Positions 45,317 to 56,419 of a DNA stretch of 64,000 nucleotides are shown piece after piece. The position numbers and the translations under genes are program-made. The DNA is from Bacillus solitudinis (GTDB lineage Bacteria; Bacillota; Bacilli; Bacillales; Bacillaceae_D). The number at the start of each line of letters is the position of its first letter. The stretch's first letter is position 1. Location: positions 2,951,966 through 3,015,965 of the forward strand of contig NZ_KZ454943.1 of NCBI RefSeq assembly GCF_002797395.1, read 5' to 3'. The notes under the pieces are model-generated. The model did no database searches, had not been told where the DNA came from, and saw only the letters and a program-made list of their open reading frames with translations.

Positions 45317-45874
45317 TTGACTGAAAAAGAATCACAAGTTGTGGAAGAAGAAGTATTGAATGCTGATGAAGTGTTAGAAGACTCAGAAGAACAAGCAGAT
45401 GCCGATCACGAAGGGACTACTGAGCAAGCAGAGCAAAATCCTTTGGAAGTAGAGGTTGCAGAGTTAAATACGCGATTGCTACGAGTACAGGCAGATTATG
45501 ATAATTTCCGTCGTCGCTCTCGTGAAGAGAAAGAAGCGGCAGCAAAATATAGAGCACAAAGTTTTATTGAAGGTTTATTACCTGTTATCGATAATTTTGA
45601 GCGTGCCCTAGTTGTTCAACCTGAACAGGAAGAAACAAAAACTCTTCTCCAAGGAATGGAAATGGTCTATCGCCAATTACAGGACATGTTAAAAAGTGAA
45701 GGTGTAGAAGTAATTGCGACGGTAGGCGAGGACTTTAATCCTCATTTGCACCAAGCGGTTATGCAGGTGGAAGAGGAAGGGTTTGAATCGAACCAAGTTG
45801 TGGAAGAATTACAAAAGGGTTATAAACTAAAAGATCGTGTATTACGGCCATCTATGGTTAAGGTAAATGCATAA
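45317..45874 (+). CDS. grpE: Nucleotide exchange factor GrpE
   Basis: 185 residues: acidic N-terminus, long coiled coil ([31 protein letters not shown]) and beta head ([55 protein letters not shown]). It releases ADP from DnaK and works as a thermosensor. TTG 45317 (MTEKES) has GGGAGGTG at 6 nt; the GTG 9 nt earlier is part of that site. Confidence 0.97.
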   Translation: MTEKESQVVEEEVLNADEVLEDSEEQADADHEGTTEQAEQNPLEVEVAELNTRLLRVQADYDNFRRRSREEKEAAAKYRAQSFIEGLLPVIDNFERALVVQPEQEETKTLLQGMEMVYRQLQDMLKSEGVEVIATVGEDFNPHLHQAVMQVEEEGFESNQVVEELQKGYKLKDRVLRPSMVKVNA

Positions 45875-45922
45875 TTTGCATAATCTATATTTCATGAATA
45901 TTGATGTTTAACATTAATTTAG

Positions 45923-47770
<1,848 letters not shown>

Positions 47771-47809
47771 TGATATAAGAGCGATTGACTTACTAGTCGC
47801 AATGTGCAG

Positions 47810-47845
47810 AAAAGTCAAAGTCAGATGTTATGACTTTGGCTTTTT
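47810..47845 (+). terminator. Hairpin between dnaK and dnaJ
   Basis: AAAAG-CAAAGTCA and TGACTTTG-CTTTT form a stem with a mismatch and a 7-nt loop, followed by TTTTT. It likely reduces read-through from dnaK into dnaJ. Confidence 0.72.
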
Positions 47846-47894
47846 CTACGAGAGTGTTGTAAAAATAAGGACGGTAAAAAAAGAACCCCTTATC

Positions 47895-47924
47895 TTGCAA
47901 AAAATCCGATAGTGATGGTATGAT
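47895..47924 (+). promoter_or_regulatory. Internal promoter before dnaJ
   Basis: TTGCAA (47895-47900), 18-bp spacer, TATGAT (47919-47924), 33 bp before dnaJ. It would give CIRCE-independent expression of dnaJ and the downstream methyltransferases. Confidence 0.5.
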
Positions 47925-47957
47925 GAACGTTATGTAATAGAGTCGGGAGTGGATGAC

Positions 47958-49070
47958 ATGAGTAAACGAGATTACTATGAAGTCCTTGGTGTTGATAAAA
48001 ATGCATCGGTTGATGAAGTGAAAAAGGCTTATCGAAAACTTGCTCGCAAGTATCATCCAGATGTTAATAAAGCAGCAGATGCTGAGGATAAATTTAAAGA
48101 AGTTAAGGATGCATATGATACGTTAAGTGATCCCCAAAAGAAATCACGCTACGACCAATTTGGTCACACCGATCCAAATCAAGGATTTGGTGGTGGCGGT
48201 GGAGACTTCGGCGGTGGCTTTGGTGATATCTTTGATATGTTCTTTGGCGGCGGTGGTGGACGACGTAATCCAAATGGTCCTAGACAAGGGGCAGACCTAC
48301 AATATACGATGACAATGGAATTTAAAGAAGCTGTATTTGGAAAAGATACCGAAATTGAAATTCCTCGAGAAGAAACATGTGACACATGTACAGGATCAGG
48401 CGCAAAGCCTGGGACAAAGCCCGAGACATGTTCACATTGCGGTGGTTCTGGCCAGCTTAACGTTGAGCAAAATACGCCATTTGGACGTGTAGTAAATCGT
48501 CGCGTATGTCAACATTGTGAGGGTACAGGAAAATACATTAAGAGTAAATGTTCAACATGCGGTGGAAAAGGCAAGGTTCGAAAGCGTAAAAAAATTAAAG
48601 TCAACGTTCCAGCAGGTATTGACCACGGCCAGCAGCTTCGTGTCCCTAATCAAGGGGAAGCCGGTGCAAACGGAGGGCCTCCAGGAGACTTATATGTTGT
48701 CTTTAATGTAAAGCCGCATGAGTTCTTTGAGCGTGATGGTGATGATATCTATTGTGAGATGCCACTAACATTTGCTCAGGTTGCCCTAGGAGATGAGATT
48801 GAGGTCCCGACGATTAACGGAAAAATCAAGTTAAAGATTCCGGCAGGTACACAAACAGGTACCGATTTCCGATTACGGGGAAAAGGTGTTCCGAATGTTC
48901 ATGGGCGAGGCCAAGGGGATCAGCATGTGAGAGTTCGAGTTGTTATTCCTAAGAATTTAACTGATAAGGAAAAAGAACTAATTCGACAATTTGCTGAAAC
49001 ATCTGGTGGACAGCCTGACGAGCAAACTGATGGTTTTTTTGCTAAAGTAAAAAGAGCGTTTAAAGCTTAA
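47958..49070 (+). CDS. dnaJ: Chaperone protein DnaJ (Hsp40)
   Basis: 370 residues. J domain with HPD (KYHPDV), Gly/Phe-rich linker, four zinc-finger repeats ([32 protein letters not shown]) and a C-terminal substrate domain. It stimulates DnaK ATPase. ATG 47958 ([11 protein letters not shown]) follows GGGAGTGG; the in-frame ATG 9 nt upstream is too close to it. Confidence 0.98.
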   Translation: MSKRDYYEVLGVDKNASVDEVKKAYRKLARKYHPDVNKAADAEDKFKEVKDAYDTLSDPQKKSRYDQFGHTDPNQGFGGGGGDFGGGFGDIFDMFFGGGGGRRNPNGPRQGADLQYTMTMEFKEAVFGKDTEIEIPREETCDTCTGSGAKPGTKPETCSHCGGSGQLNVEQNTPFGRVVNRRVCQHCEGTGKYIKSKCSTCGGKGKVRKRKKIKVNVPAGIDHGQQLRVPNQGEAGANGGPPGDLYVVFNVKPHEFFERDGDDIYCEMPLTFAQVALGDEIEVPTINGKIKLKIPAGTQTGTDFRLRGKGVPNVHGRGQGDQHVRVRVVIPKNLTDKEKELIRQFAETSGGQPDEQTDGFFAKVKRAFKA

Positions 49071-49100
49071 GGATAACAAAACGAATAAGGGAAAGAAAAA

Positions 49101-49155
49101 CTTGAATCGGCACCAAGCACGCTTTTTATGTAGCCTAAGCTCGGTGCCAATCAAG
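49101..49155. repeat. Imperfect long hairpin between dnaJ and prmA
   Basis: CTTGA-ATC-GGCACC pairs with GGTGCC-AA-TCAAG across about 28 nt. No T run follows. It may be a processing or stability element in the dnaJ-prmA transcript. Confidence 0.5.
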
Positions 49156-49181
49156 TCCTTCGATTAGGAGTGTTGGAGATT

Positions 49182-50117
49182 ATGAAATGGTCTGAATTTA
49201 GTATTCATACATCGCAAGAGGCTGTTGAGCCTGTATGCAACATCTTACATGAGGCTGGAGCAAGCGGAGTCGTTATCGAAGACCCAGCAGACCTTGTGAA
49301 AGAATGGGGCACCCGTTATGGGGAAATCTTTCAACTCTCACCTGATGACTATCCGGAAGATGGTGTAATGATAAAGGCTTATTTTCTAGTAAATAGCTTT
49401 TTATCAGAAACGATTGAGAAAGTGAAAGAAGCGATAAAAGGTTTACTTCTGTATGACATTGACTTGGGGCATAATAAAATCCATCTTATTGAAGTAGATG
49501 AAGAGGATTGGGCAACTGCTTGGAAAAAATATTATAAACCTGTCCGAGTATCTAACTCCATAACAATTAGTCCGACGTGGGAAGACTACCAGCCAGTTGA
49601 AGGTGAGACGGTGATTGAACTAGATCCGGGAATGGCCTTTGGAACAGGTACTCATCCAACAACCGTACTCTGTATTCAATCCTTAGAGAAAGTACTTAGC
49701 GGTGGTGAACATGTCATTGATGTTGGTACAGGATCAGGTGTGTTAAGTATCGCTGCGGCAAAGTTAGGCGCAAAGCAAGTTCTTGCTCTTGACCTTGATG
49801 AGGTAGCAGTTAAAAGCGCATTGATGAATGTAAAAGTAAATCATGCTGAGGATGTTATTTCAGTTAAACAAAATAATCTGCTTGAGCATATTGAAGGTCC
49901 ATATGATGTAGCTGTAGCTAATATTTTAGCGGAAGTGATCGTTCAATTTGTTCAAGATGCGGCAGCGATCCTTAAACCAGGTGGAAAATACATTACATCG
50001 GGGATTATTAAACGTAAGAAACAGGAAGTAAAAGATGCGCTTGTTGAAGGCGGTTTTTCAATAGATGAAGTATTAGAGATGGACGATTGGGTGGCGATTA
50101 TTTCTACGAAGTCTTAG
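49182..50117 (+). CDS. prmA: Ribosomal protein L11 methyltransferase
   Basis: 311 residues starting [17 protein letters not shown], as in B. subtilis. N-terminal L11-binding domain, linker, and SAM-binding domain with [20 protein letters not shown] and VANILAEVI. It trimethylates L11. ATG 49182 is supported by homology; the ribosome binding site AGGAG is 11 nt upstream. Confidence 0.96.
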   Translation: MKWSEFSIHTSQEAVEPVCNILHEAGASGVVIEDPADLVKEWGTRYGEIFQLSPDDYPEDGVMIKAYFLVNSFLSETIEKVKEAIKGLLLYDIDLGHNKIHLIEVDEEDWATAWKKYYKPVRVSNSITISPTWEDYQPVEGETVIELDPGMAFGTGTHPTTVLCIQSLEKVLSGGEHVIDVGTGSGVLSIAAAKLGAKQVLALDLDEVAVKSALMNVKVNHAEDVISVKQNNLLEHIEGPYDVAVANILAEVIVQFVQDAAAILKPGGKYITSGIIKRKKQEVKDALVEGGFSIDEVLEMDDWVAIISTKS

Positions 50118-50135
50118 AATGGTGAGGGCGATACG

Positions 50136-50894
50136 ATGCAACGATATTTTGTTGCGCCTAGTGCGATGACAAATCATACAGTTTCGATTACTGGAGAAGA
50201 TGTAAAGCATATTACGAGGGTTATGCGAATGCAAGAAGGCGATCAACTTATTTGCTGTGATAATGAATCGCGTACGGTACTTTGTACGATTACGAGTTTC
50301 GAGGAAAATCTCGTTAATGCTCAGATTAATGAGACACTTCACCCAAATACAGAGCTCCCTATTTCAATCACAATTGCACAAGGATTGCCCAAAGGTGATA
50401 AGTTCGATTTGATCGTCCAAAAAGGAACAGAGCTTGGAGCGCAGGCGTTTCTTCCTGTTGCAGCTTCTCGCTCTGTCGTGAAGTGGGATCCTAAAAAAAT
50501 GAAAAAGAAGCTAGAGCGTTTGGAGAAGATTGCTAAAGAAGCTGCGGAGCAATCGTACCGAGAAAGAATTCCGACAGTCTTAGAAGCTCATTCTTTTTCA
50601 GGACTGATAAATAAAGTGAAAAGTGATACCTATAAAGCCAGTATTGTTGCTTACGAAGAGTCCGCAAAGTCAGGAGAACGAAGCCAGCTTGTGCAAAGCT
50701 TGCAAATGTTGGATTTGGGGGATTCTCTTTTAGTTATTATTGGGCCAGAAGGTGGTTTTTCAGAGAAGGAAATTGAAGAACTTGTACAAGCAGGTGCAGT
50801 GCTATGCGGGTTTGGACCGAGAATTTTACGTACAGAAACAGCAGGACTATATGTTCTGGCTGCTGTTTCCTACCATTTCGAATTAATGAGGTGA
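50136..50894 (+). CDS. rsmE: 16S rRNA m3U1498 methyltransferase RsmE
   Basis: 252 residues with an N-terminal PUA-like domain (ITGEDVKHITRVMRMQEGDQLICCDNE) and SPOUT fold with deep-knot motifs LLVIIGPEGGFSEKEIE and LGPRILRTETA-like FGPRILRTETAGLYVLAA. ATG after GGTGAGGGCG. Confidence 0.96.
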   Translation: MQRYFVAPSAMTNHTVSITGEDVKHITRVMRMQEGDQLICCDNESRTVLCTITSFEENLVNAQINETLHPNTELPISITIAQGLPKGDKFDLIVQKGTELGAQAFLPVAASRSVVKWDPKKMKKKLERLEKIAKEAAEQSYRERIPTVLEAHSFSGLINKVKSDTYKASIVAYEESAKSGERSQLVQSLQMLDLGDSLLVIIGPEGGFSEKEIEELVQAGAVLCGFGPRILRTETAGLYVLAAVSYHFELMR

Positions 50895-50901
50895 AGTACC
50901 A

Positions 50902-52248
50902 ATGACTACTGTAGCGTTTCATACCCTCGGTTGTAAAGTAAATCATTATGAAACAGAGGCGATTTGGCAGTTATTTAAACAAGAAGGCTACGCTAAAGTT
51001 GAATTTGAAGCTAAATCAGACGTGTATGTGATTAATACTTGTACGGTGACCAATACTGGCGATAAGAAGAGCAGACAAGTGATTCGTCGTGCAATTCGTA
51101 AAAACCCCGATGCAGTCATTTGTGTAACAGGATGTTACGCGCAAACATCACCAGCAGAGATTATGGCGATACCAGGTGTAGACATTGTTGTTGGGACTCA
51201 GGACCGGACAAAAATGTTGGATTTCATTGAGCAATTTAAACGTGAACGTGAGCCAATAAATGGTGTTGGTAATATTATGAAGTCACGAGTATATGAAGAG
51301 TTGGATGTCCCGGCATTTACAGACCGTACTCGTGCTTCTTTAAAAATCCAAGAAGGCTGTAATAACTTCTGTACGTTTTGCATAATCCCCTGGGCTCGAG
51401 GGTTGATGCGTTCACGTGATCCGCAAGAAGTCATCAAGCAAGCAACTCAATTAGTTGATGCGGGCTACAAAGAGATTGTTTTAACAGGTATTCACACAGG
51501 AGGATACGGTGAAGATCTAAAGGACTATAGCTTGGCAAGACTGCTCGAAGATTTGGAACAAGTCGAGGGATTAAAACGTATACGTATTTCCTCGATTGAA
51601 GCGAGTCAATTAACGGATGAAGTGATTCGGGTGATTGATAATTCGGAGAAAGTGGTACGCCATCTCCACATTCCACTGCAATCTGGCTCAAATACGGTGT
51701 TAAAGCGGATGCGTCGAAAGTATACGATGGAATTTTTCGCAGAAAGACTAGAAAGACTTAAAGAAATTCTTCCCGGGCTTGCAGTAACATCTGATGTTAT
51801 TGTTGGCTTTCCAGGGGAAACCGAAGAAGAATTTCAAGAAACCTATGATTTTATTAACACACATAAATTTAGTGAACTTCATGTATTTCCCTACTCGAAA
51901 CGAACAGGTACCCCTGCGGCTAGAATGGAAGACCAAGTCGATGAAATGGTTAAAAATGAGCGGGTTCATCGATTGATTGGTTTATCAAATCAGCTTGCAA
52001 AGGAGTACGCCTCACAATTTGAAGGGGAAGTTCTAGAAATGATTCCTGAGGAAGAAGATAAAGACCAACCAAACAATGACATTTTTATCGGATATACAGA
52101 TAATTATTTGAAGGTAAAGGTTCCGGCAACGATAGATTTAGTTGGACAAGTAATTAAGGTTAAAATTACAAAGGCCGGCTATCCTTTTAATCAAGGTGAA
52201 TTTGTACGTGTTATCGATTCAGAACCAAAACAAGTTGTAAATGGTTAA
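50902..52248 (+). CDS. mtaB: tRNA t6A37 methylthiotransferase MtaB
   Basis: 448 residues (YqeV). UPF0004 domain with cysteines in HTLGCKVNHYE, NTCTVTN and VTGCYAQ; radical-SAM cluster CNNFCTFC; C-terminal TRAM domain. It makes ms2t6A at tRNA position 37. The start lies 7 bp behind rsmE. Confidence 0.97.
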   Translation: MTTVAFHTLGCKVNHYETEAIWQLFKQEGYAKVEFEAKSDVYVINTCTVTNTGDKKSRQVIRRAIRKNPDAVICVTGCYAQTSPAEIMAIPGVDIVVGTQDRTKMLDFIEQFKREREPINGVGNIMKSRVYEELDVPAFTDRTRASLKIQEGCNNFCTFCIIPWARGLMRSRDPQEVIKQATQLVDAGYKEIVLTGIHTGGYGEDLKDYSLARLLEDLEQVEGLKRIRISSIEASQLTDEVIRVIDNSEKVVRHLHIPLQSGSNTVLKRMRRKYTMEFFAERLERLKEILPGLAVTSDVIVGFPGETEEEFQETYDFINTHKFSELHVFPYSKRTGTPAARMEDQVDEMVKNERVHRLIGLSNQLAKEYASQFEGEVLEMIPEEEDKDQPNNDIFIGYTDNYLKVKVPATIDLVGQVIKVKITKAGYPFNQGEFVRVIDSEPKQVVNG

Positions 52249-52304
52249 AAGAAAGTAGATGACCAAAAGGAATTAAAAAAACGTAATGGCTCTGTTTATT
52301 AATC

Positions 52305-52341
52305 GCCTTGCGATGAGTAACCCACTCATTGCAAGGCTTTT
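52305..52341 (+). terminator. Terminator after mtaB
   Basis: GCCTTGC-ATGAGT/ACTCAT-GCAAGGC stem (one G-T mismatch) with a 5-nt loop, followed by TTTT. It ends the heat-shock/methyltransferase run. Confidence 0.85.
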
Positions 52342-52366
52342 AAAAGATTTAGCGACTTCGCATTGC

Positions 52367-52416
52367 AAAGGGGGTGTGTCATAAGGTTAAAACCACCCTT
52401 ATGACACACCCCCTTT
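52367..52416. repeat. Perfect 20-bp palindrome, possible MITE or twin TIR remnant
   Basis: AAAGGGGGTGTGTCATAAGG and its exact reverse complement flank a 10-nt loop. It sits just after the mtaB terminator and before deoC, with no T run. Length and perfection exceed a normal terminator, and the GGGGTGTGTCA ends look like transposon inverted repeats. Confidence 0.75.
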
Positions 52417-52517
52417 ATGCGTTTTGAAAAGGAAAAGAAGACCTTGCGTCACTTTTCTTATTAAGATAAACATAGTAAAATAGAAAGATTAATTAGTTAC
52501 CTAAGGGGATGTTGACA

Positions 52518-53189
52518 TTGAACCAAGCTATTGCATCATATATTGACCATACAGCATTAAAAGCGGATACGACAAAAGAACAAATCGTGAAACTCTGTGA
52601 AGAGGCAATAAATCATCAATTTGCATCGGTTTGTGTAAATCCAACATGGGTTAAGCTTGCTGCTACTTTACTAAGTAACGACTCAGTTAAGGTTTGTACG
52701 GTCGTAGGCTTCCCATTAGGTACTTCGACATCGGAAGTTAAAGCGTTTGAGGCAACGAATGCTATTGGAAATGGAGCTACAGAAATTGATATGGTTTTGA
52801 ATATTGGAGCATTAAAAGATAGAAATTTCGAAGTAGTCGAAAAGGATATACGAGCAGTTGTAGAGGCTGCGGGGGATAGGGCATTAACAAAGGTTATTAT
52901 AGAGACGAGTCTTTTGACAGAAGAGGAAAAAATACATGCATGTGAATTAGTTGTAAAAGCGGGGGCTGCTTTTGTCAAAACCTCAACGGGATTTTCAACT
53001 GGTGGAGCGACTATAGAGGACATAAAACTGATGAGAAAAGTGGTTGGTCCTGAGTTAGGTGTAAAAGCATCAGGAGGTATTCGAAATGCAGCTGATACGT
53101 TGGCGATGATAAAAGCAGGAGCAACACGTATAGGAGCAAGTGCTGGAGTCTCGATTATAAAAGGTGAGCAAGTAAGGACAGATTATTAA
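52518..53189 (+). CDS. deoC: Deoxyribose-phosphate aldolase
   Basis: About 223 residues, class I aldolase. The Schiff-base Lys is in [17 protein letters not shown]; a second catalytic Lys is in [26 protein letters not shown] opens the barrel. It cleaves deoxyribose-5-phosphate. TTG 52518 lies 9 nt from AAGGGG; ATG 52509 abuts it and is the alternative. Stand-alone, with no nupC or pdp next to it. Confidence 0.94.
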   Translation: MNQAIASYIDHTALKADTTKEQIVKLCEEAINHQFASVCVNPTWVKLAATLLSNDSVKVCTVVGFPLGTSTSEVKAFEATNAIGNGATEIDMVLNIGALKDRNFEVVEKDIRAVVEAAGDRALTKVIIETSLLTEEEKIHACELVVKAGAAFVKTSTGFSTGGATIEDIKLMRKVVGPELGVKASGGIRNAADTLAMIKAGATRIGASAGVSIIKGEQVRTDY

Positions 53190-53220
53190 CCCATAAAACT
53201 GATAAATAGAAGGTGGGAAA

Positions 53221-54213
53221 ATGAAAGCTATTTTTCTTGGAATTATTGCATCAATGTTTTTTTCATTAACATTTATTTTGAACAGGTCAATGGAACTGGA
53301 TGGGGGAAGTTGGTATTGGAGCTCCTCATTAAGATTCTTCTTTATGGTTCCTTTGTTATGGTGCATCGTTTGGCTACGTGGCGGGATAAAACCATTATTT
53401 CTTCAAATGAAGAAACAGCCTCTCTATTGGGTGATTTGGAGTTTCTTTGGTTTTGTATTGTTTTATGCTCCTATTACATTCGCAGCTTCTTTTGGGCCAG
53501 GATGGCTAGTTGCAGGAACCTGGCAGATAACAATCGTTGCTGGTCTCTTATTGTCACCTTTGTTTTATGAGCGTTCACAAATTGGCAGTGAAAAACGCAA
53601 TGTACGTCAGACGATCCCGTTTCGTTCTCTTTGGCCATCATTGATTATACTCGTAGGAGTTGCCTTTATTCAATTTCAACAAAGTGAGCATATGCCTGTA
53701 TCAATCTTACTATTAAGTATTATTCCAATTATTGTTGCAGCTTTTTCGTATCCGTTAGGAAATCGGAAAATGCTTGAACATTTGGGTGGGAAAATTGATA
53801 CTTTTCAACGAGTATTAGGAATGACATTGGCTACATTACCTTTTTGGTTTGTCATTGCAAGCATTGGTTTTATACAAGAGGGGTTGCCAAACTCCGGTCA
53901 AGTTTTGCAAAGTTTTATGGTCGCAATCTTCTCAGGGGTTATTGCTACAGTTTTATTTTTCTGGTCGACGGATTTAGTTAGAGAATCCCCACAAAAGCTT
54001 GCTGCAGTGGAAGCTACACAGTCGGGGGCAGTGATGTTTGCGTTAATTGGAGAAATATTATTATTATCTGCCCGCCTCCCCTCTTCATGGTCATTAATTG
54101 GACTTGGCTTAATTATTATGGGAATGCTCATTCATAGTTTTATGTCAATAGGATTAAAAAGTCCAAAGGTTAAAAACGCAACCAATCATGGAAATGAAAC
54201 CAAGCTGAGTTGA
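53221..54213 (+). CDS. EamA-like multidrug resistance efflux transporter
   Basis: 330 residues with about ten helices: MKAIFLGIIASMFFSLTFILNRSMELDGGSWYWSSSLRFFFMVPLL, a DMT-superfamily start, and a second repeat ending [16 protein letters not shown]. It fits the family annotated as multidrug resistance efflux transporters (EmrE-like). Substrate unknown. Good AGGTGG before ATG. Confidence 0.82.
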   Translation: MKAIFLGIIASMFFSLTFILNRSMELDGGSWYWSSSLRFFFMVPLLWCIVWLRGGIKPLFLQMKKQPLYWVIWSFFGFVLFYAPITFAASFGPGWLVAGTWQITIVAGLLLSPLFYERSQIGSEKRNVRQTIPFRSLWPSLIILVGVAFIQFQQSEHMPVSILLLSIIPIIVAAFSYPLGNRKMLEHLGGKIDTFQRVLGMTLATLPFWFVIASIGFIQEGLPNSGQVLQSFMVAIFSGVIATVLFFWSTDLVRESPQKLAAVEATQSGAVMFALIGEILLLSARLPSSWSLIGLGLIIMGMLIHSFMSIGLKSPKVKNATNHGNETKLS

Positions 54214-54236
54214 TTCAATTCAACTAGAATTGGTTT
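54196..54236. terminator. Shared terminator hairpin holding both convergent stop codons
   Basis: GAAACCAA/TTGGTTTC outer stem and AGTTGA/TTCAACT inner stem. The stops of the transporter (54213) and yqeW (54220) both fall within the loop region, so the hairpin overlaps both coding ends. Confidence 0.6.
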
Positions 54237-55155
54237 CGTAAAGTCGTTCAATAAAGAGGGCAAAATAGTGAACAAACGGTAACATGATTAAAGAACAGCT
54301 TATATTAAATATTAAGCTTGCGTGCGCCAATTGCATCATGGGGATAGATGTTAATGAGATCGAGAGCGAGCTGAGTCCTTGAATAAGTGGGAAAAAGAGT
54401 AGTACCCCAATAAGATTTAACCAAATATGAGAATAGGCTACGAGCCTGGCCGCCGAACCGGATCCAATGCTAGCAAGGTACGCAGTTATACATGTACCGA
54501 TGTTTGCACCAAGCATTATGGCAATGCCCGAATGAAGTTCTAAGATATGATCGTTCATAAACCCCATTGTAATGGCTGTTGTTGCGGTACTAGACTGAAT
54601 AATGGCCGTTAGTAAGGTCCCAATCCCTAAGCCAATAAGATTGTATTCATTAGTTAGTTCAAAGAAAGAATGTATGATTGGTAACGATGCGAGAGGATAG
54701 GCAAGTTGTTCAAGACCATCCATTGCAATGAAGATGCAAGAAAGTCCAAATGCTAAACAACCAATTCCATAAGCAATAATCGTTGGCATTAGCAGCATAA
54801 CAAGTCCAATCACAAGCATTGGGATGATCAAGGAAGACAAATCAAAGGATATAATTTCTGTTGTTACTGTTGTTCCAACGTTTGAACCAAGGACAATACC
54901 AATCGATTGCCTGAAGCTTAGAAATCCAGCAGCTACTAGACCAACTGTTATCACCATAATTGCGGAGCTGCTTTGTAAAAGCGCAGTTGCCACTGCTCCG
55001 ACTAGGAGACCACGCCAAGGTGAACTCGTTAATTTGTAGAGATTATCTTTTAGTTTTTTTTGTCCAAGCTGGATAAGTCCTATTCTCATAACAATCATGC
55101 CGAACAAAAATAATGCAATAAAGACAACAAATAATGAAAACAATTCTTTAAACAT
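54220..55155 (-). CDS. yqeW: Na/Pi cotransporter family protein YqeW
   Basis: 311 residues, about eight helices in two inverted repeats, each with the NptA/PhoU-type signature: LLQSSSAIMVITVGLVAAG with GIVLGSNVGTTVTTEI, and IIQSSTATTAITMGFM with IMLGANIGTCITAY. It probably moves phosphate with Na+. No C-terminal PhoU domain. Located between mtaB and rpsU as in B. subtilis. Confidence 0.92.
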   Translation of the reverse strand: MFKELFSLFVVFIALFLFGMIVMRIGLIQLGQKKLKDNLYKLTSSPWRGLLVGAVATALLQSSSAIMVITVGLVAAGFLSFRQSIGIVLGSNVGTTVTTEIISFDLSSLIIPMLVIGLVMLLMPTIIAYGIGCLAFGLSCIFIAMDGLEQLAYPLASLPIIHSFFELTNEYNLIGLGIGTLLTAIIQSSTATTAITMGFMNDHILELHSGIAIMLGANIGTCITAYLASIGSGSAARLVAYSHIWLNLIGVLLFFPLIQGLSSLSISLTSIPMMQLAHASLIFNISCSLIMLPFVHYFALFIERLYETNSS

Positions 55156-55585
55156 TCACTCCACCTCTTTACCCAATCTATGGACAAGAGTTTTGTTGCA
55201 TGACAATAATTTTTAAGAGGCCTGTTCAACAGCAACCCTGACTGTAATAAGAGTGGACACTGTAGCCTTTTTAAAACTCTATTTTTTAGAAACTCGTTTT
55301 ACGAAAACTAATGTACAGAGAGTGAGAAGAATTGTTTTATACATATTATGGGTGCAGAATAAAAAGGGTGTTCTAAAAGAGAGATAGAGATTACGATCTT
55401 TGCTAAGAGTCTGTTCAAAAATGGTTAAACCATCTTTTAAAACGGACTTCTAAAGGACTTTAGGCGGAAAACTTGCCGATTTTAAGTTGACCATTTATAA
55501 TCAATATATTATAATTTAAAAAGACGTGCACATAAATAGTTAATGCTACGTCTTGAGTTGGTTGTTTCGGAGGGAGGGAAATATA
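55156..55585. other. Intergenic region between yqeW and rpsU with degenerate repeats
   Basis: 430 bp with no gene. It contains a short palindrome around CTGTTCAACAG (about 55217), an imperfect inverted repeat AGTCTGTT...ATGGTT/AACCAT...AACGGACT (about 55406-55449), and the rpsU promoter. The stretch near 55215-55260 looks like debris of a mobile element, but no open frame survives. Confidence 0.5.
55487..55515 (+). promoter_or_regulatory. rpsU sigma-A promoter
   Basis: TTGACC (55487-55492), 17-bp spacer, consensus TATAAT (55510-55515), 70 bp before rpsU. Confidence 0.85.
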
Positions 55586-55759
55586 ATGGCAGAAACTCGT
55601 GTTCGCAAAAACGAATCGATTGATGCTGCACTTCGTCGCTTCAAGAGATCACTCTCTAAAGAAGGAACGTTGGCTGAGGTTAAAAAGCGTAAGCACTATG
55701 AAAAGCCTAGTGTTAAGCGTAAGAAGAAATCTGAAGCAGCAAGAAAGCGTAAGTTCTAA
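55586..55759 (+). CDS. rpsU: 30S ribosomal protein S21
   Basis: 57 residues: [57 protein letters not shown] pattern with the S21 RKNE and basic tail. ATG 55586 follows GGAGGGAGGG. It is followed by yqeY, the usual pairing in Bacillus. Confidence 0.98.
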   Translation: MAETRVRKNESIDAALRRFKRSLSKEGTLAEVKKRKHYEKPSVKRKKKSEAARKRKF

Positions 55760-55780
55760 AGAAGTGAGAGGGTGGATTCA

Positions 55781-56224
55781 TTGAATCTTCTTGAACGGTT
55801 GAACCAAGATATGAAGAATGCGATGAGGAACAAAGATAAGCAAAAACTCTCTGTCATCCGTATGGTAAAGTCGTCGTTGCAAAACGAGCAGATTAAGCTC
55901 GGACGTGAGTTAACAGACGATGAAAGCCTTACGGTGTTAAATCGCGAACTGAAACAACGCAAGGATTCCCTCCATGAGTTTGAACAAGCAAACCGTGAAG
56001 ATTTAGCTTCCAAGCTCCGCGATGAACTCGTAGTGCTTGAAGACTATATGCCAGAACAGCTTTCTGACGAAGAGGTAACTGAAATTGTAAAAGAAACAAT
56101 TGCGGAAGTAGGTGCCTCCACCAAAGCAGACATGGGCAAGGTCATGGGAGCAATCATGCCTAAGGTTAAAGGAAAAGCTGATGGTGGTCTTGTGAATCGG
56201 CTCGTACAACAACACTTATCATAA
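55781..56224 (+). CDS. yqeY: GatB/YqeY domain protein YqeY
   Basis: 147 residues; [34 protein letters not shown] and a C-terminal helical GatB-like domain with [32 protein letters not shown]. It may bind tRNA. TTG 55781 fits the B. subtilis start (M-L-L-E-R-L) and lies about 8 nt from AGAGGG; GTG 55772 overlaps that site. Confidence 0.94.
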   Translation: MNLLERLNQDMKNAMRNKDKQKLSVIRMVKSSLQNEQIKLGRELTDDESLTVLNRELKQRKDSLHEFEQANREDLASKLRDELVVLEDYMPEQLSDEEVTEIVKETIAEVGASTKADMGKVMGAIMPKVKGKADGGLVNRLVQQHLS

Positions 56225-56230
56225 TGACAC

Positions 56231-56272
56231 AAACGCCTTATTTCTAATCCGTTTAGGAATAAGGCGTTTTTT
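56231..56272 (+). terminator. Terminator of rpsU-yqeY
   Basis: AACGCCTTATTTCTAA pairs with TTAGGAATAAGGCGTT (mostly perfect), followed by TTTTTTAT. Confidence 0.9.
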
Positions 56273-56360
56273 ATATTGTTGTTAAATTCTCGAGAAAAAT
56301 GATAATTCTAGCTATTTATTCGCGATATATGATAAAGTTTTTTTGATAGGCTTAAAAAAA

Positions 56361-56387
56361 TGAAACCTAATGTGTTGTTTGTGCGTA
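56361..56387 (+). promoter_or_regulatory. Sigma-W-type ECF promoter of yqeZ-floA
   Basis: TGAAAC (56361-56366), 17-bp spacer, CGTA (56384-56387), the sigma-W consensus. The B. subtilis yqeZ-yqfA-yqfB operon is under sigma-W control, which supports the call. A housekeeping promoter was not seen. Confidence 0.85.
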
Positions 56388-56419
56388 AATGAATAAACTA
56401 AAAGAAAGGAGGTCGAGAA

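Noticed and set aside
52616-53023. Long minus-strand frame antisense to deoC
   Set aside because: It is a shadow of the deoC reading frame with no ribosome binding site and a composition typical of antisense frames.
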